A stretch of 64,000 nt of DNA from Excoecaria cochinchinensis (GCA_947683425.1 CANTUQ010000060.1:992001-1056000); one strand, 5' to 3'; counted from the stretch's first letter, positions 10,739 through 23,572 are shown. Translations and numbers: made by a program. The notes: a model not told the origin generated them from the sequence alone.

Positions 10739-11293
10739 CTATTTGCTCAGGGTCGTGGCGGTAGACTCGCCCTTGTGCTTTCTCGTTTGGCCGCGACTTG
10801 GGGTGCACATGTAGGACACATCATCCCTCGTAGACAGAGTAGCAGACCTGTTGCTGTAGGGAGAGGCCCTACTTGCAGACACTATCTGCTTCCCCTTGTC
10901 GCTCTTGCCTGAGGTTCTGATTGCACTTTTCCTGGCTCCCTGAACTCGGGATTCATTAATAATGACTCCCTTGTTCCTGTTTCTCCTGAAGTCTTCGCCC
11001 ATGAGGTAATCCTCTTGGGCTCTTTCAGAAGCAATTGGCATCTTACCCTTCTTAAGGGTTTGGACAATGCTTTTTGTAAAATCACTGAGAATAGCGCGCA
11101 TGTCTCTCGCAGTGATAGGGGTGTCCTCTGGTTGCCTTATCGCGGCATCATCGAATTCGGGAAGGAGGTTGGCCCTTATGGGGGGCCTGGCGGGCGCTTC
11201 CCTCCTTCTCGAGGTGCCTGATATGGCACGGGTGTTGTCGTCATGGTCGAGGTCCATGGGGGTCGTATTCTCATTGGATCTTGAGTTTGCCAT
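10739..11293 (-). CDS. gag: Gag N-terminal part (Tat), ended by in-frame TAG
   Basis: The reading frame starts at an ATG 21 bp inside the 5' LTR, immediately after the primer-binding site. It encodes 184 hydrophilic, Arg/Ser-rich residues and stops at TAG (10739-10741). The frame then continues in register into the main gag ORF, so this is one gag gene split by one nonsense codon. No enzymatic motif is visible in this part. Confidence 0.8.
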   Translation of the reverse strand: MANSRSNENTTPMDLDHDDNTRAISGTSRRREAPARPPIRANLLPEFDDAAIRQPEDTPITARDMRAILSDFTKSIVQTLKKGKMPIASERAQEDYLMGEDFRRNRNKGVIINESRVQGARKSAIRTSGKSDKGKQIVSASRASPYSNRSATLSTRDDVSYMCTPSRGQTRKHKGESTATTLSK

Positions 11294-11311
11294 CTCTCAA
11301 CGAAAGCACCA
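11294..11311 (-). other. Primer-binding site of Tat element
   Basis: On the minus strand, two bases inside the 5' LTR, the sequence begins TGGTGCTTTCGTTGAGAG. The TGG start complements a tRNA CCA end. I do not assign the tRNA from memory. Confidence 0.7.
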
Positions 11312-11313
11312 AA

Positions 11314-11782
11314 TGATAAATCCAAAAAATGTCTTTATCTGTAGGAGAGAGGTCGCTCCGATCGAATGAGATAACCCTGCAATAAGAAGAGCCCGGTCGG
11401 ACCAGGCGTGAGCACTCCGAAGCTTAAGTTAGTAGCTTAGAGAGATAATGTGCTTTAGAGAGACAATGGTGTGAATTCAATACCTGGTGCCATCGTTGGC
11501 AGGATTATTTATAAGAGATAGTCGAGGGGCACTTGAGTGCCTGGGGAGTGATCACTGGCTGTCAGAGTAGGTATCCGGCGACATGACAGGGAGCAGGTGG
11601 TAGGCATGGGCGCTTCCTTGAGTCAGGCGGCTGATGGGACAGGCGGTCACATCAGCCGATCGGGCATGTGCGCGGCCTGGGGGCTCGTGTCTGATACCTT
11701 TAGTTGATGGGTTTTGGGCCTTGCCAGTTTAAATGGGCCGACAGGATGGGCCTTAGGGCAAATGATATTTGCTGAGTTATCA
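11314..11782 (-). repeat. 5' LTR of Tat element (right copy)
   Basis: 469-bp copy of 1499-1967 with roughly eleven substitutions and no indel that I can see. It carries a TATA box for the genomic transcript at 11506-11513 on the minus strand and abuts a primer-binding site. Confidence 0.95.
11506..11513 (-). promoter_or_regulatory. TATA box in the Tat 5' LTR
   Basis: TATAAATA on the minus strand, about 270 bp into the 5' LTR in the sense of element transcription. It is the likely U3 core promoter. The same motif is present in the left LTR at about 1691-1698. Confidence 0.5.
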
Positions 11783-11787
11783 ATTTG

Positions 11788-14085
11788 TGTTAATTAATTT
11801 TGAATGCAGATTATGTTTTTGTTATGCGATTTGGAAGTTATTGTCTTTCTCAATAAAAGTCATTTATCATTCTTAATGAAAGTTATTGTCTTTCTTTAAT
11901 ATAAGTGATTCAAAATTTTGTTATAGATAATAAATTGACTAAATTTCCTGTTGAAAGTCATATTAACCACTGCATGTTACCATTATTCAACAGATTTTTT
12001 TAATAATTTCATTAATTTTATACATTTCATATATTTTAAAATTTTATTTATATTTAACAAATGTAATGAAAGTTTAATTTGTATTAAAAAAAATAAATGG
12101 CTTCTATGAACCAAAAAAAGAAAGACGAACAGCTGGTCCATGGTATAGTTTGTACAGGATATATATTATTATCATAAAGAAATTTCATTGGGATACAATA
12201 TTTTGATAGAGCAAAGACATTCCTTAGCATTTTATGTTTCGTATATGAACATGTCATTGGTCTGCCATTTCATTTTTTTTAGACGTTAAATTAAACTCAA
12301 AGATAATACACTATATTATCCGTATATAGGACCACTATTAATTTAAAACTTATTGATATGTAATATCGAAATGTATATCTGCGTACAATTATACTTTCTA
12401 GTATGAATGAAATTACGAGCCAATGAAATAATTTTTGTTTAACGGATAGAGAATTTTCATTAAAATAATCAACAAGTGCAAAATATCATGGGCAAGGCCA
12501 AAAGAGGGAATGCTATTAGTAAAGGATGGGCAAGTTGAGTAGATTGTTAGCTAAAACTGCAACATCGACCACATGTATATCGGTGAAAGGTTGGGCAGTT
12601 GCTTCCCACCAGCGGCATTGAAAGGGGACCATTCTGCATGAGGCTAGCTAGCTAGCTACTACAATTACTCCTCAAATAATTCTAACTTCTGTTTTTCCTC
12701 AGAATTTTTATATACTTCAGTTTTTACTTTCATTTATGCGAACAAGATGGTTTAACATATACGTGTTTTTAGTTCATCACTCACACCTTTCCAAATGTTA
12801 TGTATCATATATTCATTGATGGTTGTCTGGCTAAGCACATCTCAGAAATGGAATATTGGCAAAATTTCAGTAAAAGAATCTCTAACGGTTAAATTAGTAA
12901 CTTTTGAGATAAGATAAAATGGAATAATATTAGAGTTTTGAACTTAAAAAGTTGCTTTGAGAGGTGTTAGAAGACTTTATACAGTGCTATTACTAGTTTA
13001 TAACAGTCTATTATCAATTAGTAACACTTGTCAATTACTCGTAACTCTTTAATCAAGGACATTACATTCAGATAGAAGATTTGATAAATGATAGATTATA
13101 ATTTATGTTAATTTATGTTCCGTTAGATTTTTGTTAGCCGTCAGATTTGTTTCAGATTAGTTATAGCTCATGATCTCATTTGATAAATTATAATCTTATA
13201 TTAAGGATATAATATGATTTAATTTATTCAGAATAAAATTTGATTAAGGTTTGCAAATCATCAATAAAATATTCTAACATACTGCATTTAATTTAGGTAT
13301 CAAAGAAAGTGAAGGTAAGATCTAGCTCCTTGTAGTCTTGATTGCTCTTGACTTAATTCTAATGTAATATTTTTTCCGTTTTTTTTTTTATCTGTCATTT
13401 TTAGGTCTGTTACTTTTAAATTTTTAATATAATATAATATAATTTTTTTAATTTAATTTTTTTTCAATAAAAATTGACCAATTAAATTTAAATTTTTATA
13501 TTTAACCGCTCAATTTTATTTAAAATTTAAATTTAATATTTTTTAATTTTAAATAAAATAATAAAAATAATAAATAATAAACAAGGGAAAGAGTAAGTTC
13601 CGTTAAAAATCAAGTATGAAGATGGTGGACCATATTCTTTAAAGAATTAATGGATGAGGGGCCACATCCAATAATGAAGAGACGAAGAGATATGATGGGG
13701 TGGAAAGTGGTCCTTATAAAGCTAGATGCTAACCTTAGCGAGGTATCCCTATAAAAATCTAATTTCCCCAACGCTTCCCCAACAACTTGGAAACCTCCCT
13801 TAAAACTCCTCCTTAATTAGCTTTTGGGGTCCACTATAAATAATCTTTCTTTCCTGTATAAGATAAAATGGTAAGAATCTCTTTTAAAAAAAAATTATAT
13901 TTGAATTTTAAATACTTAAAAAGAATTTTTTTATGTTTTTTATTTTATATACATGTCATATATAAATTTAAATTAGTGGTAGAATCCAAGATAATTAAAA
14001 AAGAAAAAGCGTCCACCATAAATATATATATATACTTTAGAGTCAACCCTCGGAATATCCTTAATCTGTGTAGCCCACCATTTCC
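11788..14085. other. AT-rich intergenic sequence
   Basis: No supported gene. It contains T-rich and A-rich stretches (13370-13570) and a short CTAG repeat near 12647. The open frames here are short, low-complexity and without recognisable motifs. Confidence 0.55.
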
Positions 14086-14089
14086 TATG

Positions 14090-14490
14090 GTTGTTTTTTT
14101 TTTTTTTTTTTTTATTTTTTTGAAAGAAATAAACCATGCATTAATCAGAAGCATCAGCAGCTAATGCTGCAAACGAAACGGGTGGAGGAAAATTCTCCCA
14201 AATAACATATTCTGGCATAGAATCAGCAACCGTTGCAAGCACATGAGCAGCATGATTCGCAGAACGCCACACAAAAGAAAAAGAAACATTACAAATATCT
14301 TTTCTTAAATCCTCAATAATTAAGTCTAAGCTAGAGGAACCCCTATTATATATATTTATTGCTAAAGAGCCTTTGAACAATACTTTGAGCATCAGATTCC
14401 ACTAAGACTTTAGATAAACTCTTCCTCTTCAGCCAACTGAAAGCCTCACGTATACCCCAAACTTCGACAAGCTTTGGATCAAGCCAACGG
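14090..14490 (-). mobile_element. 5'-truncated LINE fragment (RNase H end and poly(A))
   Basis: Minus-strand translation gives a plant L1-type RNase H C-terminus: a VEVWGIREAFSWLK region, then LVESDAQSIVQ, and after a frameshift near 14385 a FSFVWRSANHAAHVLA motif (frame 14141-14392). The plus-strand T run at about 14094-14120 is its poly(A) tail. Only the last 0.4 kb of a LINE remains. I found no clear target duplication. Confidence 0.75.
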
Positions 14491-15129
14491 AAAATTTTGA
14501 GGGTAAAATTAAACATTCTCCCTTCGTTAAATTTATGAAACTAAAAGAAAATACACTTTTAATTTCAACTGCTTAGATGGAATTTCTTTTAATTAACTAA
14601 TATATATATGTATATTTAATTTCCAATTTGAATTTATAAGTTGGATGATTTTGATCTGTAAATTATTTCAATTTTCGGATTTCATTATATGTATAACATC
14701 AACGTCTGGTCCATGTGCCAAAAGCTAAAAAAATATCCTACATCGAAGAAAATGGAAAATATATGTGAGATATATCAATATTGGAACACAAAAGAGAGGA
14801 TATTAAATAAATTTTATTCTGAATTCATATTATATTTATATATATGTATATGAATATAAATAGCTATACGTACATTTCTCCATTACCAACCAAAAGGAAT
14901 CATGATTGCAATTCGCAAGCCTTGCAGTACTGTTTTTACAAGTTTTTGATATTTTATCCATCTCCAACTTGATATAATGTCTATGTGTATATCAATTTTT
15001 TGAGGATATATATATATGTGTATATCTGTAAAGTAATAAAATATTAGATTATCTTTGCATTTTTTTTAGATAGAGATTCACAAATATTATTTATTTCTCA
15101 TTAAAGAAAAAAAAAATTATTATTTCGTA

Positions 15130-15180
15130 CTCCCTCCATTCCTAATTAACAGTCGTTTTTTAGAGGTATTGTCGTTCCAT
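15130..15180 (+). mobile_element. Stowaway-like MITE left end, split by the LINE
   Basis: A TA followed by CTCCCTCCATTCCTAATT resembles the terminal inverted repeat of Stowaway MITEs. The sequence would continue after the LINE at 20977. A possible right end (GAGGGAG then TA) is at 22030-22038, but its inner sequence does not pair well with the left end. Confidence 0.35.
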
Positions 15181-15245
15181 TTAGATAACGTTTTTTTTTT
15201 TTTTTTTTTGGTAAAGAAAGAGTGAGCACAGCTCACGAATAAAAC

Positions 15246-18200
15246 TCAACGAAAATAAGATACTCCCACAGAGTCGTGGTGCAGCCAGTTGCTCATTCCG
15301 GAAGGAGGTTCATGAATCACATGGTAACCTGGAGGGAAACCGTACGCAAGATGCGAGAGGTAATCCGCAGCAAAGTTAGCTTCTCTGTGAATGTGGTTAA
15401 AGGAGATAGTAGTAAAGCTGAGAGAGAGCCTTCGAATATTCTGGATGAGAGAGCTGCAGTGCGAGTTGATAGAGCACTTGCCGCAAATCATGTCAATGGC
15501 CACCTTATTGTCACACTCCACGACCACGTTATCAAAAGCTTCTTCCTTGGCTCGACGAAGGCCATAGTAGACACCCCATATTTCTGCTTGGAGGATGGGA
15601 CAAACCCCGAGTTTAACTACAAATCCTGTACTCCAAGCACCAAGAGAATTCCTCAACAGACCTCCACAAGTAGCAATACCTCCCATAGAAAGCACTGACG
15701 CATCCGAATTGATCTTAATAGTGTTGCGGGGAGGGCATGACCAAGCCACCAAGGATTGAGTAGACATATAATGATCAGACAAGCTAGTGCGGTTCAAGGC
15801 GTTTAAGCAAGAATTGGCAAAATTCATTACGTCCCTGGTTAATAAGAAGATGGGTCTTTGAATATTCTTGAAAATTAAATTGTTCCTATTTTTCCAAAGA
15901 AACCAGCAGCTAATGGTGAAGAATTCCGGCCACCTAATACTCTTAATATGAACATCTTTCAACTTCAAATTAAGGTATACATCCAGTCCTTAATATGGCT
16001 GGCCTCCATGAAAGGATCCACCAGTTGCTCGGGAAGAACAAAACTCCAGAATTGAGTGGCCCCAGGACAGTCCCGAAGAACATGCAATTCATCCTCCTTG
16101 GAGTTGCCACACCCGGTACAGGTAGTTGAAGAAGAGAAATGCCGCCTTTGCCGTTCAGCATTAGTCATTAACCCATTGTTCAAAGACAGCCAAAGAAAGA
16201 GCTTTATGCGTTGGGTAACCTTCAATTTCCATAAAATGTCCCAAAGTTGAGCTTCAGTAAGATCATCATATTCCACAAGAGACAAATAAGCCGACTTTAC
16301 TGTGAACTCACCTGAAGAAGAAAGTTCCCAGAAAATCCAGTCATTTTCCGATTGGGAAGATGGAGGGTTGACAGCCGAAATCTTGAGAAGAATCTCGTTG
16401 CTGAAAAATTCTGCAAATAAATTCCAATTCCAACCCTCGGTATCAGTCACAAAGTGTGCAACCGAAAGATTAGTCAGATTTTCTGGAATAGGTTTGGAGG
16501 CAAAGTGAAAGAGAGGTAATCGGAGATCAGGAATCCATCTGTCAAACCAGAAGCTGGCTGTGTAGCCATTCCCTAGGGACCAAACAGCATGTCTTGAAGC
16601 AAGGCTCCAATTCTTGCAAATCCATTTCCACAGAGGAGTGCTACTCCGATGAAGAATGGGGCCAGCCTTAGAATGAGGATTAAATTTGTATTTAGATGTA
16701 ATAACCTTGATCCACAGATGGCTTTTTTGTGAGAGAACCTGCCAAGCCAATTTAATAAGAAAAGCAGTATTTAACAAATATGGATCACGGACAGCCAAGC
16801 CTCCACCACACAAGGGTTTTTGAATTCTAGACCAAGGAACTAAAGCCACATTCCGAGAAGAATCAGATCCACCCCACACAAAACAACGAGATATGCGATC
16901 AAAATCAGCACAAAGCGTAGAAGGCATGACAGATGCCTGCATAACATATAAAGGCATAGATGCTAGCACAGATTTGGCCAAAGTGACTCTCCCTGCAATA
17001 GAGATTTGAGAAGTATTCCAATTGGCAATCTTGCCCTTCATCCGATCTAGGATGTAATGATAGTGCTTTTTGGTGATTCTGGAATGGAGAATAGGAATCC
17101 CAAGATATTTGCCTAAGTCCATTACCTCTCTGTAGCCCATACCACGGCATATTGCACGTCTCTCCCTAGAAGGGACATTCTTAGAGAAGTAAATTGAGGT
17201 CTTGGAGGTGCTCACCTTCTGGCCAGAACATTCACAAAAGTGATTAAGCACGGCATTGATAATGTCCACCTGAGGATTATTGGCTTCTGCAAAAAGAATG
17301 AGATCGTCCGCAAAGAAGAGGTGGCTGAGGGGAGGGCCATACTTACTGAGACGGATAGGCTTCCATAACCCGTTGCTAACAGCTTCAAGAATACCATGGC
17401 TAAGCCTCTCCATACAAAGAACAAAAAGGTAAGGGGAAAGAGGGCAACCTTGCCTAAGACCACGACTAGTGGGGAACGAATCAGACAAGTCCCCGTTCCA
17501 GAGCAACTGCATTGAACTGGTAGAAACACACTCCATGATAACCGAAATTAAAGCCGCCGGAATACCCACCTCAGAAAGAGTATCCTTCAGGAAGCTCCAA
17601 CTAATCCGATCATAAGCTTTTTCCAAATCAACTTTGATAGCCATGAAGCCCTTCTTGCCCTTCTTAGTTCTCATGGAGTGGATAACCTCCTGTGTAATAA
17701 TAGTATTCTCCGTGATGTGTCTACCAGGAACAAAGCTCGTTTGAGTTGGACCAACCAAAGAAGGCATAAAACTTTTCAGCCTATTAGCTATGGTTTTGGT
17801 AACAATTTTGTAAAGCACAGAACACAAAGCAATGGGCCGAAATTGAGAGAGTGTCTTGGGTACCTCCACTTTTGGAATCAGACAGATCATAGTCTTGTTC
17901 ATAGTTGGATTGATTAAGCCACCCTTGAGGATCCTCTTCACCTCCTTACAAACATCCTGCCCCACCACTTGCCACTGGGATTGGAAAAAACCCGCTTGCA
18001 TCCCATCAATTCCCGGAGACTTCCAAGGTTTCATTGCCGAAAGCGCCTTCCAAATTTCGCTGTCTGAAATGTCAGTCATCAATTCCATCAAATGGTCTTT
18101 AAGGCGGGGAAACTTACCTTTTAGAAAATAAGAGGTTCTATCTCTATAGTCCTCAGCGTATAGCTCTGTAAAGAACTTGATCGCCATGTTGCGCAAAGAA

Positions 18201-19354
18201 GTAGGATCATCAATCCAATTCCCATCGGCATCTTGAAGGAGTTCAATCCTATTCTTCTTTCTTCTACGAATGGTTCTTTGGTGGAAAAAGGAAGTATTTC
18301 TATCACCCCATTACATCCAATCACTTCTGGACTTTTGGAACCAAAGGAGCTCTTCATGAAGCAGAGTTTGATCTAGTTCAGCCTTCAACTCAAATTCTAG
18401 ATTCTCAAGATCAATAGAGTTTCTATAAGATAAAGCTCTTTGCACCCCAGTTATACGGGCAAGAAGCTTCCTCTTCTTATGAAAAATATTTCCGAAAACC
18501 GAATGATTCCAGTCTTTTAGCCTCATAGAAAAGTTCCCAATAATAGTCATGATATCCCCTCCACTCCTCCAATTATTACTAACAAAACTCTTGAACTCTG
18601 GGTGTGTAAGCCACGCTTGCAAGAACCGAAAGGGGCGGGTTGCTATGGGTCTCACATAGCTACTGAAATCTAAGGACAGAGGGCGATGGTCAGAGGCCAG
18701 TCTGGCAAGATGCCTAATTCTGCCTTCAGGGAACTGCACACGCCAATGGCTGTTACACAACCCACGGTCTAGCCTTTCCTGTAAATTACCCCTTTTCCAA
18801 GTGAAGTCTGGTCCAGTATACCCAAGATCAAGGAGACCAGAAGAATTAAACCAATCCAGAAAATGGTTATCGACCCCGGTTCTATTAGGAGAACCTCCCC
18901 TTTTTTCCTTGGCATACAGAAGAGAGTTGAAGTCCCCCATCAGGATCCAAGGTTCTCTAGTACAAGTATTGATCTGATCAAGAAGAGGCCAGAGCTTATT
19001 TCGAGTAGAACCTGCTGGGTGGGCATAAATAGCAGTGAAAAAAGAAAGAAAAGCATTATTAGCACTGATACTTAAGTGAACAAACTGTGAATTATTGATT
19101 ATAACATCGATGCACCAATCTTCCTTCCAAAGAATCCAAATACCCCTACTGAAACCAGAAGCTTCAAATCTATGAGAGCGAGGATAGCCAATCTTCGAAA
19201 TGCATTTATCTGCCGCAACACCACTTATTCGGGGTTCAAAGAGAACAATCATACTAGGATGATAACTCTGAACAAAACACTTCAGTGTACGAATAAAAGA
19301 GGGGCTCTTAGCTCCCTGAAAATTCCACGTAATAACAGACATAAGGACAAACAA
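15246..19354 (-). pseudogene. LINE ORF2: AP-type endonuclease, reverse transcriptase, RNase H
   Basis: The endonuclease part (18311-19354) starts SVITWNFQGAKS and has GDFNSLLYAKEKRGG, then DRGLCN and a terminal ASDHRPLSLDF motif. The same frame resumes after a TAA at 18311-18313 and carries the RT (15965-18196), with FRPIALCSVLYKI, AYDRISW and catalytic FADD in HLFFADDLILF, then a zinc-binding-like CxxC...H...C segment. A frameshift near 15965-15985 leads to the C-terminal RNase H (15246-15968) with INSDAS, QAEIWGVYYGL and VVVECDN acidic motifs. The full protein would be about 1370 residues, normal for the family. It nicks target DNA and primes reverse transcription. Confidence 0.9.
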
Positions 19355-19377
19355 TGGAGGGCAAGGCTAAAGGGCAA

Positions 19378-20936
19378 TCATTTCTCCAGAAGGCAGGGGT
19401 CCAGAGGACCCTCCTCTCTATCGGCCTCCTCATCGCTACCACAAACATCAATCAGCTTGTCTTTGTGATCATTAGAATTAAGTGGCATGTTCTCATTTCC
19501 AATCGTGAGATCTGTGACTTCTAAATCTGGAGGTCTACTCTCAAATTGTCCCATGCTACGAGTAGGGATGGGAGCAATGTCCATGGCATCTTCGTTGAAA
19601 GAAGAAGTGGACGCGCCAGCCTCCTTTCTCATTTTACCCACTACCGAATGGAGATCGGGGTTCAGGGACGAAGGAAGAGTTATGATGTTTTCTGAGGTCG
19701 GTAGTTTGCTCTTAAATTCAAAGAAATCTCCAACGGTGATCTTAGAGCTAAGTACAGGGAGTTCCTTATTTTGTTTCGCTGATTATTGCCACGTGTACCT
19801 CTGGAGTTTCTTTTTCCCCCTCTCCCACTTGAATTAAAGCTGAGGGGTCCACGAGCTTTACTGCTTCCTTCCTTTTCTATACCGTTGTCATTTGTAGTAA
19901 TATTGACTTGCACAGGCATGTTTTCTTTATTCCCATCAATTTCGAATATCATTGCTCCTTTTTCCTCGTCTAAAACTGTAAAGCGAGATCCCTTCCCTTT
20001 CGGATTAGATTGAATCCCTGAATTAACGGCAGAATGTCTGGTATTCCTTTTCCTGTTCTCCACCACCATCCAGGCCCCAAACTGGTCGGTATTGGTCTCT
20101 GAGGTATCACTGGATTCTGCTCCGTTGGCTTCTGCAGTCTTCTTATGGGGACAATACTCCTTGAAGTGTCCAAAACGTCCACAGTTGAAACATATCTCCG
20201 GCAAATTCTCATATTCTACTTTCTGAACTTCGCCTTCAATATCGATCATAGAGACCAAAGGTTGGCCAAGGTTGATCGACACTGCTACTCGAGCAAATTT
20301 TCCTCGATGGAATTCACTCGTATTATAATCAATTTTGATAACTGGGCCAATTGCCTCAGCAATCGCAGTAAGAACATTGCTTGCATAATATTGTAATGGC
20401 AGTTCAGGTAGGCGAATCCAAACTGTAGTACGATCTACTGTACCTTTTGAGACTCTGAACTTCGGGCTCCATTTTTGCACTAATAAGTAGGCACCATTCA
20501 CCACCCATGGTCCTTCATACAAGGCTCTGTTATAATCATGATCATTAGAAAATTGCACTAAAAAGAAACCCCTTCCTATATCAAGAATCTTAGTGTTCGA
20601 TGATTTCCAGAGAGCTTGTATTCTAGAACTCAGAGCCTTGTATCCAATAGATCTACCCAGGAGACTAACAACCACTGCCTTTCCAAGAGTGTTCGAGAGC
20701 TTATTTTTTAGTCCCTCAGAGAATTGCACTGCAGGGAATGGTCCCGTTCTGTCGATGTTAACATCACCTGCCTCAATGTTCACTTCCATAGAATCAAACA
20801 TCTCCTCCATAGGGACTTCCATGGCAGTGCCCGCGAGAAGGCTATCTCGATAGGCAGAAAGATTTGAAAATTCCGACTTCCGTTTAACTTTTTTCGTGGC
20901 CCTATCCATGTCTGAAGGAGGAAGAGCGTTTTCCAT
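19378..20936 (-). pseudogene. LINE ORF1: nucleic-acid-binding protein with CCHC knuckle
   Basis: From the ATG at 20936 the protein has the DUF4283-type N-terminal domain (VVVSLLGRSIGYKALSSRI, then WKSSNTKILDIGRGFFLVQF) and a CCHC knuckle CFNCGRFGHFKEYC. The main frame stops at 19680. Its natural tail continues in another frame (19378-19641), so a frameshift lies at about 19640-19680. The role in the family is binding element RNA in the ribonucleoprotein. It is followed 24 bp later by ORF2. Confidence 0.85.
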
Positions 20937-20976
20937 AGAGAGCGTTAGGATTGGGCTTTTTTAGATAACGTTTTTT

Positions 20977-23563
20977 AATAAGTAAGTGCACCATTCATTT
21001 ATTTTTTTTCACTTTTATCCTTGCCTCTTTGTTTAACTAGTATGAAAATTCTCAAAATACATTTAACACAGATTTAAACTATCAAGAGATGGTCTTTATT
21101 TTCCCAATATTCATCTTCAAATGTGGAATATAAACTTTTTTTTTTCACAGATTTAGGAAAAAATGGAAGAAAACTCAAAAATCCCTTATAATGAAAAGAA
21201 GAATGAAAAAATATCAGAGTTTGATTTGAACAAATCTCCTCGCTAGTGGCACCAGAACACCGTATTCTTTTCTCTCTTTTGTCGTTATGCTAGAAATCGT
21301 GCTATTTGAAGAAGAAATTCGAAGAAGAAATGAACAGGTTTGATTTGGATGGGAGGCAAAGAAGATATGCACAGGCTTGATGGGAGGCAATGAAGAAATT
21401 CCGATTTGTTTTGGACTGAGGCAAAGAAGAAAACAGTAAAAAGGCACTTAATTTCTTTTCTTTTTAATTCACAGGGTACAAAGAAGGAAAATGGCACAAC
21501 CTTTTGCGACTAAAAGTCAATTGGGGATGTTCTTTTTCAATTCACAAAGAAACAAAAAAGAAATTAATATTTTTTCTACTGTAATATTTTCTTTTACTTT
21601 TCAGGGTTGCTTTGTTTGTAATGGTTAATTTTTTTCCCTTTAATTTTTTTTTAAGATTATTGTTTGAAGCTAATATGATTTCTCAACTTGCAGGTGTAAT
21701 TTCTACTATGTTCTTTTATTTGTTTGTACTTTTAGTTTAGATTGGATAATTGGATTCATGACAAAAAAAATAATAATAATAATAAAATTAAATTAAAAAA
21801 ATAAAAATTGACTTTGTTGTTCAATGAAAATCAGGTAAGATTTTTGAAAATCAAATGATTTATAAATTGATTATGAACTTCAAAAATTATATACTAATAA
21901 TCCGATTTTCATAAGCATAATAGGTAGAATATACTTTATGCATATTTTAATGGAATAGTACTATGTTCACTAGAAGGATAAAATAGACTATAAATAAGCT
22001 AACTTTAAGTAGTTGAATAAAATAGTATTGAGGGAGTACAATGGAAAACAAAAGTTTATGTTGAGGGAAGTTTATCAGAAAGAACAAAATAAAAATGAAA
22101 ATATAAAGTTTGTCTTGGAAAGCCCATAAGTAACAAAATATTGTCTAAGAAGAGTAAGAGTATAAACTCTATAATCCGGAGTAAATCTATTAATGTAAAC
22201 CAAGGACAATTTAGTAATTTTATATTATGTTTAATTCTAAATTTAGGTTCAATTAATATTTCTTAATTTTTGTGTAAATAGTAAAAATTACTTATATTTA
22301 GGAACAAAAGGAATATTTACAGCAAAGTGAATCCATAAATTAAACATGGTATTTAATTTCGGAGCGATTGAATATATACGCGTGTTAGTTAATGTGAACC
22401 GCCGTTTAAAATAAAAAAATTACTACTCTGATTAGACAATGCGCATTAATGAGCACATAAGAAAGTGACTATATTAATACTCTCCGCTTTGTTGTTGTGA
22501 ATGACGATGTACATTTATTCATTGAGAAAATAAATAAAATCCTCATTTTTATGACTGACATGAATAAACACTTTCTTCAATTCCCCCGAAACGACATTCC
22601 TCCATGTAAACGACATGCGCACTATCCCATCTCCATGAGCCCAAATTCATCTAATGAGGTCACTGTTGTCCACTTACCAAGTCCTAATGCATAACTCGGC
22701 TAGTTAAAGTTCCAAACTAACCACCGATAACTTTTTAATTTAGTAATATTGGTTCGGTGTTTCAAAATTCGAGTCGCAAAAATACATGTTATCACGTTAA
22801 AAATACATGTTCATTTTTAAACTAAGTTTGAATTTGCTTTTAAGGAAAAAAGAATAATTTGCTCTTAATATTTATTTCGGATCGCTATTTTGCCACTCAA
22901 ATTTCTTAAAACCAAAAAATGCACTTATAATTATTTAAAATGATGTTAAGGTGTCTTTTTAATTAGTTGTTAAAAATAATGCCATGCGCATCACTAATCG
23001 TACTATTCAAATATATACACACATCGAACTATCACTTAGCTGCAGAGCTCCTCTTTATTTTTTTAAATTTTTTTTAGTATATGAAAACTACCCATTCATC
23101 CTCGAACTTTTTAAATTAATCTTTTAGCATATACAAAAATACAAAAAACTAAATACACCTTTAATTTGGCTCATAATTAATGTTTAAACATTTTAGTTCT
23201 AACAAAAAATAAAATAAAATTCTCAATTTGTTATGCATTAATGATACTATTTTTGTCCCTCTTATAAAAACTATATAAAAAATAATTTGACTATCAAACT
23301 TTTTAGTGGTATGTATCATTTGAGCAAAAAATAATTTTAAGGCAATTTGACCCATCCCACCTATAAAAACACTTTTTTTTTTCTTTTTCCTTTTCTTTTA
23401 TGCCATTCACTAAATTATTGCACTAGAAATTTATGATAAATTAAAATTTACTGTTTTTTTAAAAAAAAAAAAATTGGCGTGAGAACAAAACTTTAACAAT
23501 TGAAAAATATTTGTTAATTTATCCTAAAAGTTAATTTTTGAACAATTTAATTAGTCCATTAAA
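20977..23563. other. AT-rich sequence with no supported gene
   Basis: The right part of the LINE target site (possible MITE body to about 22036) is followed by AT-rich intergenic DNA. A short open frame at 22497-22694 has no recognisable motif or splice context. I see nothing else here. Confidence 0.5.
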
Positions 23564-23572
23564 CATTTTTTT

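Larger units (their letters stand above)
1499..11782 (-). mobile_element. Ty3/gypsy LTR retrotransposon, Tat lineage, with antisense gene
   Basis: This is a complete 10.3-kb element. Two 469-bp LTRs begin TGATAAATCC and end GTTATCA, and they are flanked by a perfect 5-bp target duplication ATTTG (1494-1498 and 11783-11787). Gag-protease-RT-RNase H-integrase reads on the minus strand, so the right LTR is the functional 5' LTR. Features typical of the plant Tat lineage are a second RNase H domain after the RT/RNase H block, a long region between pol and the 3' LTR with tandem repeats, and an antisense ORF in that region. The LTRs differ at about eleven positions by eye (about 2 percent), so the insertion is recent. 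In-frame TAG codons in gag and at the gag/pol border suggest this copy is not autonomous unless they are read through. Confidence 0.95.
15197..20960 (-). mobile_element. Near full-length plant L1-type LINE (minus strand)
   Basis: The element carries ORF1 (DUF4283/zinc-knuckle type) and ORF2 (endonuclease, RT, RNase H). The T-run at about 15191-15209 is the poly(A) tail on the minus strand. The 16-bp sequence TTAGATAACGTTTTTT occurs at 15181-15196 and again at 20961-20976 as the target-site duplication. The 5' leader is only about 24 bp, so the head is complete or nearly so. It is disabled by a frameshift in ORF1, a stop and a frameshift in ORF2. Confidence 0.93.

Noticed and set aside
5918..11369. 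Many plus-strand frames opposite Tat gag-pol
   Set aside because: They are shadows of the GC-richer minus-strand coding sequence and show no domain of their own. Only the unit at 2499-5027 has splice, promoter and family support.
13868..14164. 98-codon plus-strand frame
   Set aside because: Phe/Lys/Ile-rich translation of A/T runs that overlaps a LINE poly(A) tail on the other strand.
22497..22694. Open frame of 65 codons on the plus strand
   Set aside because: No family motif, no splice or promoter context and AT-rich surroundings; chance is more likely.
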